DNA from: Pseudomonadota bacterium
Lineage (GTDB): Bacteria > Pseudomonadota > Gammaproteobacteria > Steroidobacterales > Steroidobacteraceae
Assembly: GCA_037200975.1 (NCBI GenBank)
Contig: JBBCGI010000001.1
Span: 372,001 to 436,000, forward strand
Direction: 5' to 3'
DNA: 64,000 nt
This document shows, piece by piece, positions 53,504 through 61,353 of the stretch. Numbering within the stretch: the first letter of the stretch is position 1; the number at the start of each line of letters is the position of its first letter. The translations under genes and the position numbers were made by a program. The notes under the pieces are model-generated. The model made no database searches. It was not told the DNA's origin and worked only from the letters and a program-made list of their open reading frames with translations.

Positions 53504-54003
53504 GGCTTTGCGAAAAGCTCTCGTGTCGGCTGCCCGAATAGGAACCATGAATCAAAGGCAATCAACCCTATTCGAAACAACCATATTTCTGGCACGAAAT
53601 ACTGCGACCACTCTTCAAAGACACTAGTCCATCCATGAGCTTGGCCGGTGCTGATTAGGAAATCTTCGGTTTGCCGTAGCGATACACGGAAGCCAATTGC
53701 AAAGTACGCGGCAAGACTGATCAGCAATACCAGTCTCGCAGCGCGGCCGCCGGCGAGAATTGCCACCAATGAGCCCAAAATCAGGGCAAGACTTGCCAGC
53801 ACGTACGGCGCGTCCCCCTCTCTCCATGGATCGTACTTAATGGAGCAGCCATCTAATCCGTAAACACCAGATTCGTCGACGCATCTGCTTTCAAATACGG
53901 CGAATACCAAGACGAACGCTGCAGCGGCATGAAGAAGCGCAAAGACCAAAGTGCTGCGCGGAATCGCAGCCACCCATTTATGCGCCTTCGTGGGAAGGTT
54001 CAT
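53467..54003 (-). CDS. Cassette gene: membrane protein with attC-encoded tail
   Basis: 178 residues; membrane helices near STLVFALLHAAAAFVLVFAV, YVLASLALILGSLVAILAGG and AARLVLLISLAAYFAIGF, with a Cys-containing loop CVDESGVYGLDGCS. It ends KPPNKSLERTLER. No family recognised. Confidence 0.7.
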   Translation of the reverse strand: MNLPTKAHKWVAAIPRSTLVFALLHAAAAFVLVFAVFESRCVDESGVYGLDGCSIKYDPWREGDAPYVLASLALILGSLVAILAGGRAARLVLLISLAAYFAIGFRVSLRQTEDFLISTGQAHGWTSVFEEWSQYFVPEIWLFRIGLIAFDSWFLFGQPTRELFAKPPNKSLERTLER

Positions 54004-54007
54004 AGCC

Positions 54008-54095
54008 GCCTAACGTTTGAGCTGAGCGGCGCGCACGCCAACGTTCGAGCTTGGCACTTTATCTATCACGCGTCCGCTCCAGCGATTTGTTAGGT
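54008..54095 (-). repeat. attC 18
   Basis: Boxes GCCTAAC (54008-54014) and GTTAGGT (54089-54095). Confidence 0.92.
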
Positions 54096-54391
54096 GCCTG
54101 AGGTGTCCTTGAACGGAGCGACCAATAGAACAGCGACGAATACACAAGAACAGCTAGAGGAAAGCTGGCTAGGTAGGCGAAAACGTTTAATGGCGTCCCT
54201 TCACACATGGGCTCAGTTGAGGTCCCTATGTTGTTACACGGAACGGCCAGCTGCAATATCGAGTTTGGCCAAAACAGTAGGCGAGACGCGACATCGGCGC
54301 TCAATTCCAATGCAATGCTTGCTGCGATCGCCGTAATCGCCGTGAACCCAGTACCACCCACAATAGAAAGCAGGATGCGACGAGCGTTCAC
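54059..54391 (-). CDS. Cassette gene: small membrane protein with attC-encoded tail
   Basis: 110 residues; two clear membrane segments (ILLSIVGGTGFTAITAIAAS; NVFAYLASFPLAVLVYSSLF) and a loop with two cysteines (VPCNNIGTSTEPMCEG). It ends APNKSLERTRDR. No family recognised. Confidence 0.68.
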   Translation of the reverse strand: MNARRILLSIVGGTGFTAITAIAASIALELSADVASRLLFWPNSILQLAVPCNNIGTSTEPMCEGTPLNVFAYLASFPLAVLVYSSLFYWSLRSRTPQAPNKSLERTRDR

Positions 54392-54400
54392 TTCAACTGC

Positions 54401-54488
54401 ACCTAACGGTTGAGCTGAGCGGCGCGCGCGCCGGTGTATGAGCTTGGCACTTTATCCCTCACGCGTCCGCTCCAGCGATTTGTTAGAC
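54401..54488 (-). repeat. attC 19
   Basis: Boxes ACCTAAC (54401-54407) and GTTAGAC (54482-54488). Confidence 0.92.
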
Positions 54489-54494
54489 GCCCGT

Positions 54495-54935
54495 TCAAGG
54501 TGTGAAACGCTCGCCTGTGCGCGCATTCTCGAAGTCACGCATCTCCGAGACCAGAATATTCCCGTACTGGGACTTCTTGGACGGCTTAAGAATACCTACC
54601 ACCGTGACAACCGGGCCGTTGTGGTTTCCGCCAGGGCATCCAAACTCCTGTGCGAGGCGCTCCGGGGTGCAGAGCGTGACATCTGGCCCTCCGCTTACCC
54701 CCTCGAGCGACAGCATATAGCCAGGGCAACGCTCATCTTTAAGGAAGACGCCGTGCGCGTGCACATCGAAACGGCCGCGAATCTGAGCTCGCTTCCCGTC
54801 GTGCTCCGCGTGGATGGCTGGAAGGGCGCAAACGCTTTGCGCAACGTTGGAACTAATTGCCGCGACATCCGATTCCTTCGTGCATGCAACCGCAGCGGTA
54901 GCAAGCGCGAGAGCAACTGGGAGTCGGCTACGCAT
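54495..54935 (-). CDS. Cassette gene: exported, probably lipid-anchored hypothetical protein
   Basis: 146 residues; signal sequence SRLPVALALATAAVACTKES with a possible lipobox before the cysteine. The mature part has an OB-like pattern (HDGKRAQIRGRFDVHAHGVF; VVTVVGILKPSKKSQYGNIL) and several cysteines. The stop is 6 bp before attC 19. The function is unknown. Confidence 0.7.
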   Translation of the reverse strand: MRSRLPVALALATAAVACTKESDVAAISSNVAQSVCALPAIHAEHDGKRAQIRGRFDVHAHGVFLKDERCPGYMLSLEGVSGGPDVTLCTPERLAQEFGCPGGNHNGPVVTVVGILKPSKKSQYGNILVSEMRDFENARTGERFTP

Positions 54936-54938
54936 GGC

Positions 54939-55026
54939 GCCTAACGGCTAAGCTCAGCGGCGCGCACGCAGGCGCACGAGCTTGGCACTTGACCGTGAAC
55001 GCGTCCGCTGCAGCGTGTTGTTAGAT
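54939..55026 (-). repeat. attC 20 (variant type)
   Basis: Boxes GCCTAAC (54939-54945) and GTTAGAT (55020-55026). The centre differs from the majority: CTTGACCGTGAACGCGTCC and a GCTGCAGCG inner box. It closely matches attC 27, which bounds the sister cassette. Confidence 0.9.
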
Positions 55027-55368
55027 CGCACATGTCGTTCCTCGACGAAGACGATTGAGTCCCTTACCTCTGAACTCTCTGGCGGATGCCCGGCAACCGT
55101 GACACCGGATCGGAGGGCTTTCGCCGAAGCTGAGGCGCAGGATGCCGCCTCGAACCCAGCGGCGCAACCACGCTTACCTTAACCCTTTGAAGTAGCTGGG
55201 CCGCGGCCTTGAGCGGACTTGCGATTGATCTCGGGGGCTCGGTCGAATATTGCTTCCGACCTGCGGACCTGGCCGGTCGATTCGGTGCGCCACCGCGATG
55301 ATTGGGCGCCGCGGAACCGAAGGGAAGATTCTTGCGATGCGCCACCAGCAGCAGAAAAGATTTGTGCG
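55027..55368 (-). other. Cassette without a convincing gene, copy 1 of a duplicated pair
   Basis: About 342 bp strongly similar along its length to 58594-58937. A minus-strand frame (55345-55064, 93 codons, starting MAHRKNLPFGSAAPNHRGGA) exists in both copies. Many base differences between the copies change amino acids and the frames end differently, so coding is doubtful. It may carry a non-coding RNA, a promoter or a decayed gene. Confidence 0.7.
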
Positions 55369-55456
55369 GTCTAACGATTGAGCTGAGCGGCGCGCGCGTC
55401 GGTGTACGAGCTTGGCACTTTATCCCTCACGCGTCCGCTCGAGCGATTTGTTAGGC
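55369..55456 (-). repeat. attC 21
   Basis: Boxes GTCTAAC (55369-55375) and GTTAGGC (55450-55456). Confidence 0.92.
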
Positions 55457-55457
55457 A

Positions 55458-55808
55458 TCAATCCCCCCAGATATTGCGAAGGTGTCGCACGTAAACCTGT
55501 GGATCTTCATCGTCGCGAAAGTTGAACCCTTCGTCCTTCAAGATGCCTGCGTTGATTAGCGCCGCCACTACATGGTCCATTCGGTCGGGGTTAAGCACAG
55601 CTTCAGAATAGACAGGATTGGGCACTTCGTGCTCGTCCCACTGCGCATGCAGCGAAATGTCGTCACCAACATTCTGTATCAGATACCACGTGACAATAGC
55701 AGCGGAAACAGAATTTCCAGCTACTTCGCGCCTTGTGCTCGCGCCGACGTGATGGAATGAAACGTGCTCCCGTTTCGTTGCGTTCCAAAGGACGATTGCC
55801 GGACCCAC
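55458..55808 (-). CDS. Cassette gene: soluble hypothetical protein
   Basis: 116 residues, acidic and soluble: IVLWNATKREHVSFHHVGAS, SLHAQWDEHEVPNPVYSEAV and a C-terminal EDPQVYVRHLRNIWGD. It has neither signal nor membrane helix. The stop is 2 bp before attC 21. No family recognised. Confidence 0.66.
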   Translation of the reverse strand: MGPAIVLWNATKREHVSFHHVGASTRREVAGNSVSAAIVTWYLIQNVGDDISLHAQWDEHEVPNPVYSEAVLNPDRMDHVVAALINAGILKDEGFNFRDDEDPQVYVRHLRNIWGD

Positions 55809-55816
55809 AGATTGAT

Positions 55817-55904
55817 GCCTAACGGTTGAGCTGAGCGGCGCGCGCGCCGATGTATGAGCTTGGCACTTTATCCATCGCGCGTCCGCTCCAGCGATTTGTT
55901 AGAC
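55817..55904 (-). repeat. attC 22
   Basis: Boxes GCCTAAC (55817-55823) and GTTAGAC (55898-55904). Confidence 0.92.
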
Positions 55905-55923
55905 GACATTCGCGATGCACGAT

Positions 55924-56262
55924 CTAGTGGTCCCGCTTATTACCCGCTGTGATCCAGCCATCGCAAATCGCAGCAAACGTAACACAGAGTACATTCAACT
56001 CGGCTTGCGCCGCCACGACACCTTCGTGGGTCGCCAACATGGTGCGCGCGCAATAGATACTGACCGTACCGTCTTCATCGTTTATGAAGATGTCCGGCTC
56101 GTAGCCGTGAGCGGCGATTCGCTCCGAGAGAGATCGAGCCCTTTCAACGTCCGGGACGTCAATCGAAAACTCGATGCGCATGGGCTTGGACATGTCGGCG
56201 CCATGCGCCTCTACCTTTTTGAGCGCGTCACCGTCGTCATCGTCAGGGTAAAGCGTCCGCAT
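55924..56262 (-). CDS. Cassette gene: RraB-like RNase E inhibitor protein
   Basis: 112 residues with RraB family features: the acidic start LYPDDDDGDALKKVEAHGAD, then SKPMRIEFSIDVPDVERARS, ERIAAHGYEPDIFINDEDGT, and the late FAAICDGWITAG. RraB binds RNase E and alters mRNA turnover in enterobacteria. A mobile version could modulate host RNA decay; that is inference. No partner gene is nearby. Confidence 0.78.
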   Translation of the reverse strand: MRTLYPDDDDGDALKKVEAHGADMSKPMRIEFSIDVPDVERARSLSERIAAHGYEPDIFINDEDGTVSIYCARTMLATHEGVVAAQAELNVLCVTFAAICDGWITAGNKRDH

Positions 56263-56265
56263 GTC

Positions 56266-56353
56266 GTCTAACGATTGAGCTGAGCGGCGCGCACGCCGAT
56301 GTACGAGCTTGGCACTTTATCCTTCACGCGTCCGCTCCAGCGATTTGTTATGC
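56266..56353 (-). repeat. attC 23
   Basis: Boxes GTCTAAC (56266-56272) and GTTATGC (56347-56353, altered). Confidence 0.9.
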
Positions 56354-56355
56354 CG

Positions 56356-56838
56356 CTACTCAACTACCGACAGGCGGACTTGTTGTCCATCTTCCATGCC
56401 TTGAATCTGCGCGTGAATATCACCTGTAACCCGCACATGCTCAACGGCAGAGAGAGGAAAGCGATTCGCCGCAGCGTAACTCCCCTCTTTAAAGATCGGA
56501 AGAATCGCAAAGCTAAAACATTGACCAGGAACCAAGGCGCGACCCGAGTTGAGGAGTTCGTCTACTACCGGCGTGAGCAGCAAATCCTCAGCCAGTTCGA
56601 CGTCTTCAAGCGAGGCCTCAAACTCCGCGGCCGTATCGGCGATCCTAGCCAACTTACCCGATCCCGTATCGAGACGGAAGATTTCCCCAGATGCGCGCGC
56701 ATGAAACACATCGCCGGATGCGCTGACTAGCACGGGATTCCACGCGTCCTCGCGCAGGAGCCAAGACCATTCGCTCAGTGCCGAGCGCACCTCGCCAAGG
56801 TCGACGGACGCCACGAAGCGCGACCTATCGAGCGGCAT
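56356..56838 (-). CDS. Cassette gene: Tdi1-like (DUF1851) T6SS immunity domain protein
   Basis: 160 residues: VSASGDVFHARASGEIFRLD, the central acidic EASLEDVELAEDLLLTPVVD, ELLNSGRALVPGQCFSFAIL and a C-terminal VTGDIHAQIQGMEDGQQVRL. This order matches the C-terminal domain of Tdi1/DUF1851 immunity proteins that neutralise a type VI effector. No effector gene is in the window, so it would be an orphan immunity gene. Confidence 0.75.
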   Translation of the reverse strand: MPLDRSRFVASVDLGEVRSALSEWSWLLREDAWNPVLVSASGDVFHARASGEIFRLDTGSGKLARIADTAAEFEASLEDVELAEDLLLTPVVDELLNSGRALVPGQCFSFAILPIFKEGSYAAANRFPLSAVEHVRVTGDIHAQIQGMEDGQQVRLSVVE

Positions 56839-56922
56839 AACGGTTGAGCTGAGCGACGCGCGCGCAGACGTTTGAGCTTGGCACTTTATCTTTCACGCGT
56901 TCGCTCCAGCGATTGGTTAGGC
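56835..56922 (-). repeat. attC 24
   Basis: Boxes GCATAAC (56835-56841, altered) and GTTAGGC (56916-56922). Confidence 0.9.
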
Positions 56923-57435
56923 GTCGACCAGGCGACTTTCGACTTCGAGCATATGCGCAGTAATCTCATGCCCAAGTTTTCTTGCGTATTCAAATTGCGC
57001 CCTCGCAGTGTAGGCACCATAGATTCGACCGTCACCGAGTTCAACGCGCCAATCCTCGATCTGAGACGCCTGCAATTCGTATGGCGGCGCAGTAGCAGGT
57101 CTACCATCGATCGGAGGTGTCTCTATGCCCGCCATGATCGTCCCTTCTCTCAAAGAGACTACAGGCCCCCAAACGTGCTCCGTAAACCCCTTCGTGGTTA
57201 GCAGGGGATACTTCACATACGCCTGCGCTGGGTAGTCTTCAGCCAGCTCGAAAAACCTGGGCAAGGAGGCGCGAGCTTTTTCGAGTGCGGCGAGCCAAAT
57301 TGGATCCGTCGTATCAATGTCCAAGCCCCTGGCGCGTCGCTTGCGACTTTGTTCCCAAGACCAAAGCCCTCCCAGGGCCAGGCCAATCAGAACGGCGAGG
57401 CCCGGAATCGATCCTAGAATTTCGCGAAGAGTCAT
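56917..57435 (-). CDS. Cassette gene: membrane-anchored DUF2314 protein
   Basis: 172 residues: one N-terminal membrane helix (IPGLAVLIGLALGGLWSW), then a DUF2314 domain with YVKYPLLTTKGFTEHVWGPV, VSLREGTIMAGIETPPIDG and DGRIYGAYTARAQFEYARKL. DUF2314 (YegJ-type) domains have no known activity. The TAA stop is in the attC core. Confidence 0.75.
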   Translation of the reverse strand: MTLREILGSIPGLAVLIGLALGGLWSWEQSRKRRARGLDIDTTDPIWLAALEKARASLPRFFELAEDYPAQAYVKYPLLTTKGFTEHVWGPVVSLREGTIMAGIETPPIDGRPATAPPYELQASQIEDWRVELGDGRIYGAYTARAQFEYARKLGHEITAHMLEVESRLVDA

Positions 57436-57442
57436 CTTCGAC

Positions 57443-57530
57443 GCCTAACGGTTGAGCTGAGCGGCGCGCGCACCGATGTATGAGCTTGGCACTTTATCCC
57501 TCACGCGTCCGCTCCAGCGATTTGTTAGGC
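57443..57530 (-). repeat. attC 25
   Basis: Boxes GCCTAAC (57443-57449) and GTTAGGC (57524-57530). Confidence 0.92.
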
Positions 57531-57602
57531 GACTGTCCTGAGTACAGGATGACGCCTTCTTGAGTGGCTTGCCACTGATCTCAATTAGCATGTCGATCGC
57601 AG

Positions 57603-57803
57603 TCACGAGCGATGCGGTGTGGATTTTCGCGGAAACATCGTCACGTAAAGTACTGAAACTATTACGGCACCAAGCATAGTGAGCTTCGCTGTGCGAGCGC
57701 TTAAGTATCCCAGCTCGAAGTAGTAGTTTGCGACACTAAACAAGAGTACAGAGAGTAGTACTGCGCAGAAAAGCAGATGCGCGACCGATTTTGTGGTGAT
57801 CAT
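57603..57803 (-). CDS. Cassette gene: 66-residue membrane protein
   Basis: Two membrane helices (VAHLLFCAVLLSVLLFSVAN; AKLTMLGAVIVSVLYVTMF) and a short basic tail (PRKSTPHRS). The cassette is loosely packed: about 70 bp lie before attC 25 and about 110 bp upstream hold nothing recognisable. The small gene is plausible but unproven. Confidence 0.55.
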   Translation of the reverse strand: MITTKSVAHLLFCAVLLSVLLFSVANYYFELGYLSARTAKLTMLGAVIVSVLYVTMFPRKSTPHRS

Positions 57804-57912
57804 TCTATTTCCCCGCCATTAACTACCGCAGCTAACTTTTTGTGGCACACATCCCTGCCGCGATAGTTGAATTAAGAGATACGAAAGAACTGCTGACAAA
57901 GCCATCCGAGTC

Positions 57913-58000
57913 GCCTAACGTCTGAGCTGAGCGGCGCGCACGCCGCGGTATGAGCTTGGCACTTTATCTATCACGCGTCCGCTCCAGCGATTTGTTAGCG
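57913..58000 (-). repeat. attC 26
   Basis: Boxes GCCTAAC (57913-57919) and GTTAGCG (57994-58000). Confidence 0.9.
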
Positions 58001-58004
58001 GGCA

Positions 58005-58490
58005 CTACTTCACCACCGGCGTATCCATGGTCCACGCTAGCCAGACCCAGAAGATGGTGAATGGAGGTCCCAGAGCCGCAAATATCTTTACCCACTTCTC
58101 ATTCACCGTCACCTGCCCGCGAAAGCCGGAGACCTGAATGAGTTTCAATGCAATGGCGAGTCTCGCCCCGCCTCGAAAATACACCCAGTAGGCGAAGGCG
58201 CAGGACAGAAGGAAGATTGAGACATACCAAGACCACACGTAGGGATCTAAATCCTGAGGGCGAAAGAAACTCCAAACGTTGGGAACGTCGCCTACAACTT
58301 GGCTGATACCCATTACAAGCCACGGCAGGATAGCAAGGCCAAAGACGCGGTGCCGCATCGTTTGTAGCTCCGCGATGTCTTCCAAGTCGTCCGTCCCGGG
58401 CGCCCCGTTTCGTGGAGCTAAGACATAAAAGTTGAGGGCTGTTACTCCGATGCAAAGCGCCCAAAAGTACTTGCCGACTAGGTCGAACAT
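58005..58490 (-). CDS. Cassette gene: membrane protein of unknown function
   Basis: 161 residues with about four membrane helices (YFWALCIGVTALNFYVLAP; VFGLAILPWLVMGISQVVG; WYVSIFLLSCAFAYWVYF; LGPPFTIFWVWLAW). The stop is 4 bp before attC 26. No family recognised. Confidence 0.7.
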   Translation of the reverse strand: MFDLVGKYFWALCIGVTALNFYVLAPRNGAPGTDDLEDIAELQTMRHRVFGLAILPWLVMGISQVVGDVPNVWSFFRPQDLDPYVWSWYVSIFLLSCAFAYWVYFRGGARLAIALKLIQVSGFRGQVTVNEKWVKIFAALGPPFTIFWVWLAWTMDTPVVK

Positions 58491-58505
58491 GCCGCTGCCT
58501 GTGCC

Positions 58506-58593
58506 CGCTAACGTTTGAGCTCAGCGGCGCGCACGCCGAGGCCTGAGCTTGGCACTTGACCGTGAGCGCGTCCGCTGCAGCGAGTTGTTAGAG
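58506..58593 (-). repeat. attC 27 (variant type)
   Basis: Boxes CGCTAAC (58506-58512) and GTTAGAG (58587-58593). Shares the CTTGACCGTGAGCGCGTCC centre and GCTGCAGCG box with attC 20. Confidence 0.9.
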
Positions 58594-58937
58594 CGCACAT
58601 GACATTGCTACCCGAAGTCGATTGAGTCTCTTGCCACTTGGCTCTCTGGCGGATGCCCGGCAGCCGCATTGCCGGATCGAAGGGCTTTCGCCGAAGCTGA
58701 GGCGCAGAATGCCCCCGACAAACCAGCGGCGCAACCACGCTTACCTTAAGCCTTTGAAGTAGCTGGGCCGCGGACTTGACCGGACTTGCGATTGATCTCG
58801 GGGGCTCGGTCGAACAATGCTTCCGACCTGCGCACTTGGCCGCTTGATTCGGTGCGCCACCGCGATGATGGGGCGCTGCGGAACCGAAGGTGAAGTTTTT
58901 AGCGATGCGCTTGCCGAACTGCACAAAGATTTGTGTG
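58594..58937 (-). other. Cassette without a convincing gene, copy 2 of a duplicated pair
   Basis: About 344 bp matching 55027-55368 end to end, with scattered substitutions. The shared minus-strand frame here begins MQFGKRIAKNFTFGSAAPHH at 58924 and runs on through attC 27 to 58508, unlike the shorter frame in copy 1. Long blocks such as those encoding STEPPRSIASP and PQLRRKP are identical. Either relaxed coding or a conserved non-coding unit. Confidence 0.7.
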
Positions 58938-59025
58938 CTCTAACGGTTGAGCTGAGCGGCGCGCACGCCGATGTATGAGCTTGGCACTTTATCCCTCACG
59001 CGTCCGCTCCAGCGATTTGTTAGGC
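58938..59025 (-). repeat. attC 28
   Basis: Boxes CTCTAAC (58938-58944) and GTTAGGC (59019-59025). Confidence 0.92.
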
Positions 59026-59034
59026 GGCATCTGT

Positions 59035-59349
59035 CTACAGATCCGTGGATTGAGACAAGCTGTACATGGCATACGATACGTAGCCGGCATAGCCAATTAC
59101 TACTAGGACCGAGGCCACGAAGAGATACTTGAACCGTGAGCGCAACGCCTCTCGGAATTGCCTCCAGCGGGCTGCCCCGACCAACATTGAAATGAGAGCC
59201 GCCAAATAGACCAAGAAAACGAAACCCAACATACCGGCACCGCCTAGCGAGCGGAATGGTAGCGGCAGCCGCCATGCAACCAGCAAGCAGAACATCGAAA
59301 TAGCTGAGAGGCCTGCTACTACTCCGAGTGTGCCGACGAGAGGGAACAT
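59035..59349 (-). CDS. Cassette gene: membrane protein of unknown function
   Basis: 104 residues with three hydrophobic segments (LGVVAGLSAISMFCLLVAW; MLGFVFLVYLAALISMLVG; YLFVASVLVVIGYAGYVSY). It stops 9 bp before attC 28. No family recognised. Confidence 0.68.
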   Translation of the reverse strand: MFPLVGTLGVVAGLSAISMFCLLVAWRLPLPFRSLGGAGMLGFVFLVYLAALISMLVGAARWRQFREALRSRFKYLFVASVLVVIGYAGYVSYAMYSLSQSTDL

Positions 59350-59360
59350 GCGTCTTTGCC

Positions 59361-59448
59361 GCCTAACGGTTGAGCTGAGCGGCGCGCGCGCCGGCGTTTG
59401 TACTTGGCACTTTATTTTGCACGCGTCCGCTCGAGCGATTTGTTAGGC
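59361..59448 (-). repeat. attC 29
   Basis: Boxes GCCTAAC (59361-59367) and GTTAGGC (59442-59448). Confidence 0.92.
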
Positions 59449-59747
59449 GACATCCCGATCGCCCGTTGAAGTTTTTCTGATTCAACCTCATCGTTCGATT
59501 TATCACGCGTACGTTCCCATTCCCGTTCTACTTCCAACTGCGCTTCACGGCGTGCGTGCATTTCGCGCTCAATTCTAGGCTGAAAGATTGCCAAGAATAT
59601 CGCCAAGAGAAATCCGACCCCGCTCATCACAGCCTTGCCAGCGCCGCCAAAGAATCCCCAATCACCGAAGTAGTTGCCGGCCGCGAACAAAAGCGCGGCG
59701 AGCAGGAAGCCAGATGCCGCGCGCAAAACGCTTAGCGTCATTGCCAT
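59412..59747 (-). CDS. Cassette gene: membrane protein with charged tail, attC-encoded end
   Basis: 111 residues: two membrane helices (ASGFLLAALLFAAGNYFG; VMSGVGFLLAIFLAIFQP) and a long charged helix (RIEREMHARREAQLEVEREW). It ends MSPNKSLERTRAK. No family recognised. Confidence 0.68.
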   Translation of the reverse strand: MAMTLSVLRAASGFLLAALLFAAGNYFGDWGFFGGAGKAVMSGVGFLLAIFLAIFQPRIEREMHARREAQLEVEREWERTRDKSNDEVESEKLQRAIGMSPNKSLERTRAK

Positions 59748-59807
59748 CGCCCTTGGAAGAAGCCTGGATGGCTAGCTGTCGTGACGCTGCTGATGCGCAA
59801 GAGTGTC

Positions 59808-59895
59808 GCCTAACGGTTGAGTTGAGCGGCGCGCACGCCGGTGTATGAGCTTGGCACTTTATCCCTCACGCGTCCGCTCGAACGATTTGTTAGGC
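59808..59895 (-). repeat. attC 30
   Basis: Boxes GCCTAAC (59808-59814) and GTTAGGC (59889-59895). Confidence 0.92.
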
Positions 59896-60314
59896 GGCAA
59901 ACCCCACTCGACTTCGAGCTCCCGCATCATGTAGCCGGGAAGATCCTGCCCAGGAAGGGCGCGAAACTTCGCGATTGAATATACGTTGAGCGGTTTCAGC
60001 GGCAGCATGCGCGACTCGATCAGCTTACCGAGCTCGTCGTAACGGGCGTGCTTACCACCGTAGCCGGGATGAGACTCCTGCGCCGCTTGGCCGGAGTGAA
60101 ATGCTCGCTCCCAGGTGCGCCAGATCTGCCAACGTTCAATCTCAAGGCCGAACGTCTCCGCATCAACAGGAGTCAACTCAAACGTTTCGGCCCAATCATC
60201 TGCGGCCTTATCCCACTGGCTCTTATATCGATGAGGCACACCACCGTAGTCGGCCAGCCCTTCGCGAGGACCGTCGTAGTAGTCCGACACCGTATGGACT
60301 CGCTCATACGCCAC
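59859..60314 (-). CDS. Cassette gene: soluble hypothetical protein with attC-encoded tail
   Basis: 151 residues, soluble: SDYYDGPREGLADYGGVPHR, ERWQIWRTWERAFHSGQAAQ and LNVYSIAKFRALPGQDLPGY. It ends LPPNKSFERTREG. No family recognised with confidence; there is no signal or membrane segment. Confidence 0.66.
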   Translation of the reverse strand: MAYERVHTVSDYYDGPREGLADYGGVPHRYKSQWDKAADDWAETFELTPVDAETFGLEIERWQIWRTWERAFHSGQAAQESHPGYGGKHARYDELGKLIESRMLPLKPLNVYSIAKFRALPGQDLPGYMMRELEVEWGLPPNKSFERTREG

Positions 60315-60321
60315 GCTTGCC

Positions 60322-60409
60322 GCCTAACGGTTGAGCTGAGCGGCGCGCACGCCGGCGCACGCACTTGGCACTTTATCCGACACGCGTCCGCTCGAGCGAT
60401 TTGTTAGAG
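60322..60409 (-). repeat. attC 31
   Basis: Boxes GCCTAAC (60322-60328) and GTTAGAG (60403-60409). Confidence 0.92.
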
Positions 60410-60457
60410 CGCAACACGAACAGTTCCCAGAGATATTCCTTTCGTTTGTGGCGTACC

Positions 60458-60820
60458 CTACCAAACGTCGTAGCTGCCATCAGCAAGTCGCCCTAATTTG
60501 GCGTCAGGACATCGGCACGTGCCAGTCCCGTGGGCAACTTTGGTTTCCAGCACCAAGAAGATGTTGTCACCTCTGACCTGCGCCTTGACCGCCTTGCACA
60601 CAAGCCCTGATTTCATTGTGCTCGGCTTATTAGTGATCGCGTTAAGGCCCGCCACGTCCGCCTGGATCGGCAATGACCATCTGCCATTTGATTGAACAGG
60701 TGTGCCGACTTTAAGCCCGCCAACGGCAGTAACAAAGCTCCAAGTCTGCTCCTCCGAATGTGCACCCGCGCAGCCAAGCACCAACACAAGGACGGACAGG
60801 GTTGTAAGAGGACGATTCAT
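60458..60820 (-). CDS. Cassette gene: exported lipoprotein-like hypothetical protein
   Basis: 120 residues; signal sequence PLTTLSVLVLVLGCAGAHS with a lipobox-like VLGC. The mature domain is beta-rich (GGLKVGTPVQSNGRWSLPI; VKAQVRGDNIFLVLETKV) and has a CRCPD motif near the end. The function is unknown. Confidence 0.68.
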   Translation of the reverse strand: MNRPLTTLSVLVLVLGCAGAHSEEQTWSFVTAVGGLKVGTPVQSNGRWSLPIQADVAGLNAITNKPSTMKSGLVCKAVKAQVRGDNIFLVLETKVAHGTGTCRCPDAKLGRLADGSYDVW

Positions 60821-60824
60821 TGCG

Positions 60825-60912
60825 CTCTAACGGTTGAGTTGAGCGGCGCGCAGGCCGGTGTATGAGCTTGGCACTTTATTCCTCACGCGTCCGCTCCAAC
60901 GAGTTGTTAGAT
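60825..60912 (-). repeat. attC 32
   Basis: Boxes CTCTAAC (60825-60831) and GTTAGAT (60906-60912). Confidence 0.92.
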
Positions 60913-60928
60913 GGCGCGCGCGACTTCG

Positions 60929-61267
60929 TCATTGTGTAAGCCAGAACGCGGCGACGAAAGTTGGCACGGCCGCGGCGAGCAGGACCGCATACTGCGGCCA
61001 TCGAACTGAAGTCGAGTCGAAACGTAGCGACTGGACCGCCAAGACACTCGCTACTACAAGGCAGACAACGGCGATTGCCGCCGAGACCAACAGAACCACA
61101 AGAAGTGTGAGTGAGTAGTTGAACGACTGCGCCGTGACCGGGCCGCCCCGAATGAGGAGCAATGCGGCGCAAATCAGGATTGCAGGCACCACGTACGCTG
61201 CAAGTGCCCAGCGTATGCTGCCCGGCAACATGGCTCCTAGGCCTGGCGATGAGAATTCTCGTGCCAT
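60929..61267 (-). CDS. Cassette gene: membrane protein of unknown function
   Basis: 112 residues with three membrane segments (WALAAYVVPAILICAALLLI; LTLLVVLLVSAAIAVVCLVV; YAVLLAAAVPTFVAAFWL). An alternative frame across the same DNA would read through attC, but lacks a coherent pattern. No family recognised. Confidence 0.66.
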   Translation of the reverse strand: MAREFSSPGLGAMLPGSIRWALAAYVVPAILICAALLLIRGGPVTAQSFNYSLTLLVVLLVSAAIAVVCLVVASVLAVQSLRFDSTSVRWPQYAVLLAAAVPTFVAAFWLTQ

Positions 61268-61353
61268 CTAACGTTCGAGCTGAGCGGCGCGCACGCCGGT
61301 GCATGAGCTTGGCACTTTATTTTGCACGCGTCCGCTCGAGCGATTTGTTAGGT
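61266..61353 (-). repeat. attC 33
   Basis: Boxes ATCTAAC (61266-61272) and GTTAGGT (61347-61353). Confidence 0.92.

Noticed and set aside
58940-59275. A minus-strand frame reading through attC into LTNRWSGRVRDKVPSS
   Set aside because: This is the third attC frame; the overlapping frame 59035-59349 has coherent membrane helices and stops before attC.
60876-61304. A frame ending in the attC-encoded SLERTREE
   Set aside because: The overlapping frame 60929-61267 has three clear membrane helices; the rejected one begins inside an attC and lacks a pattern.
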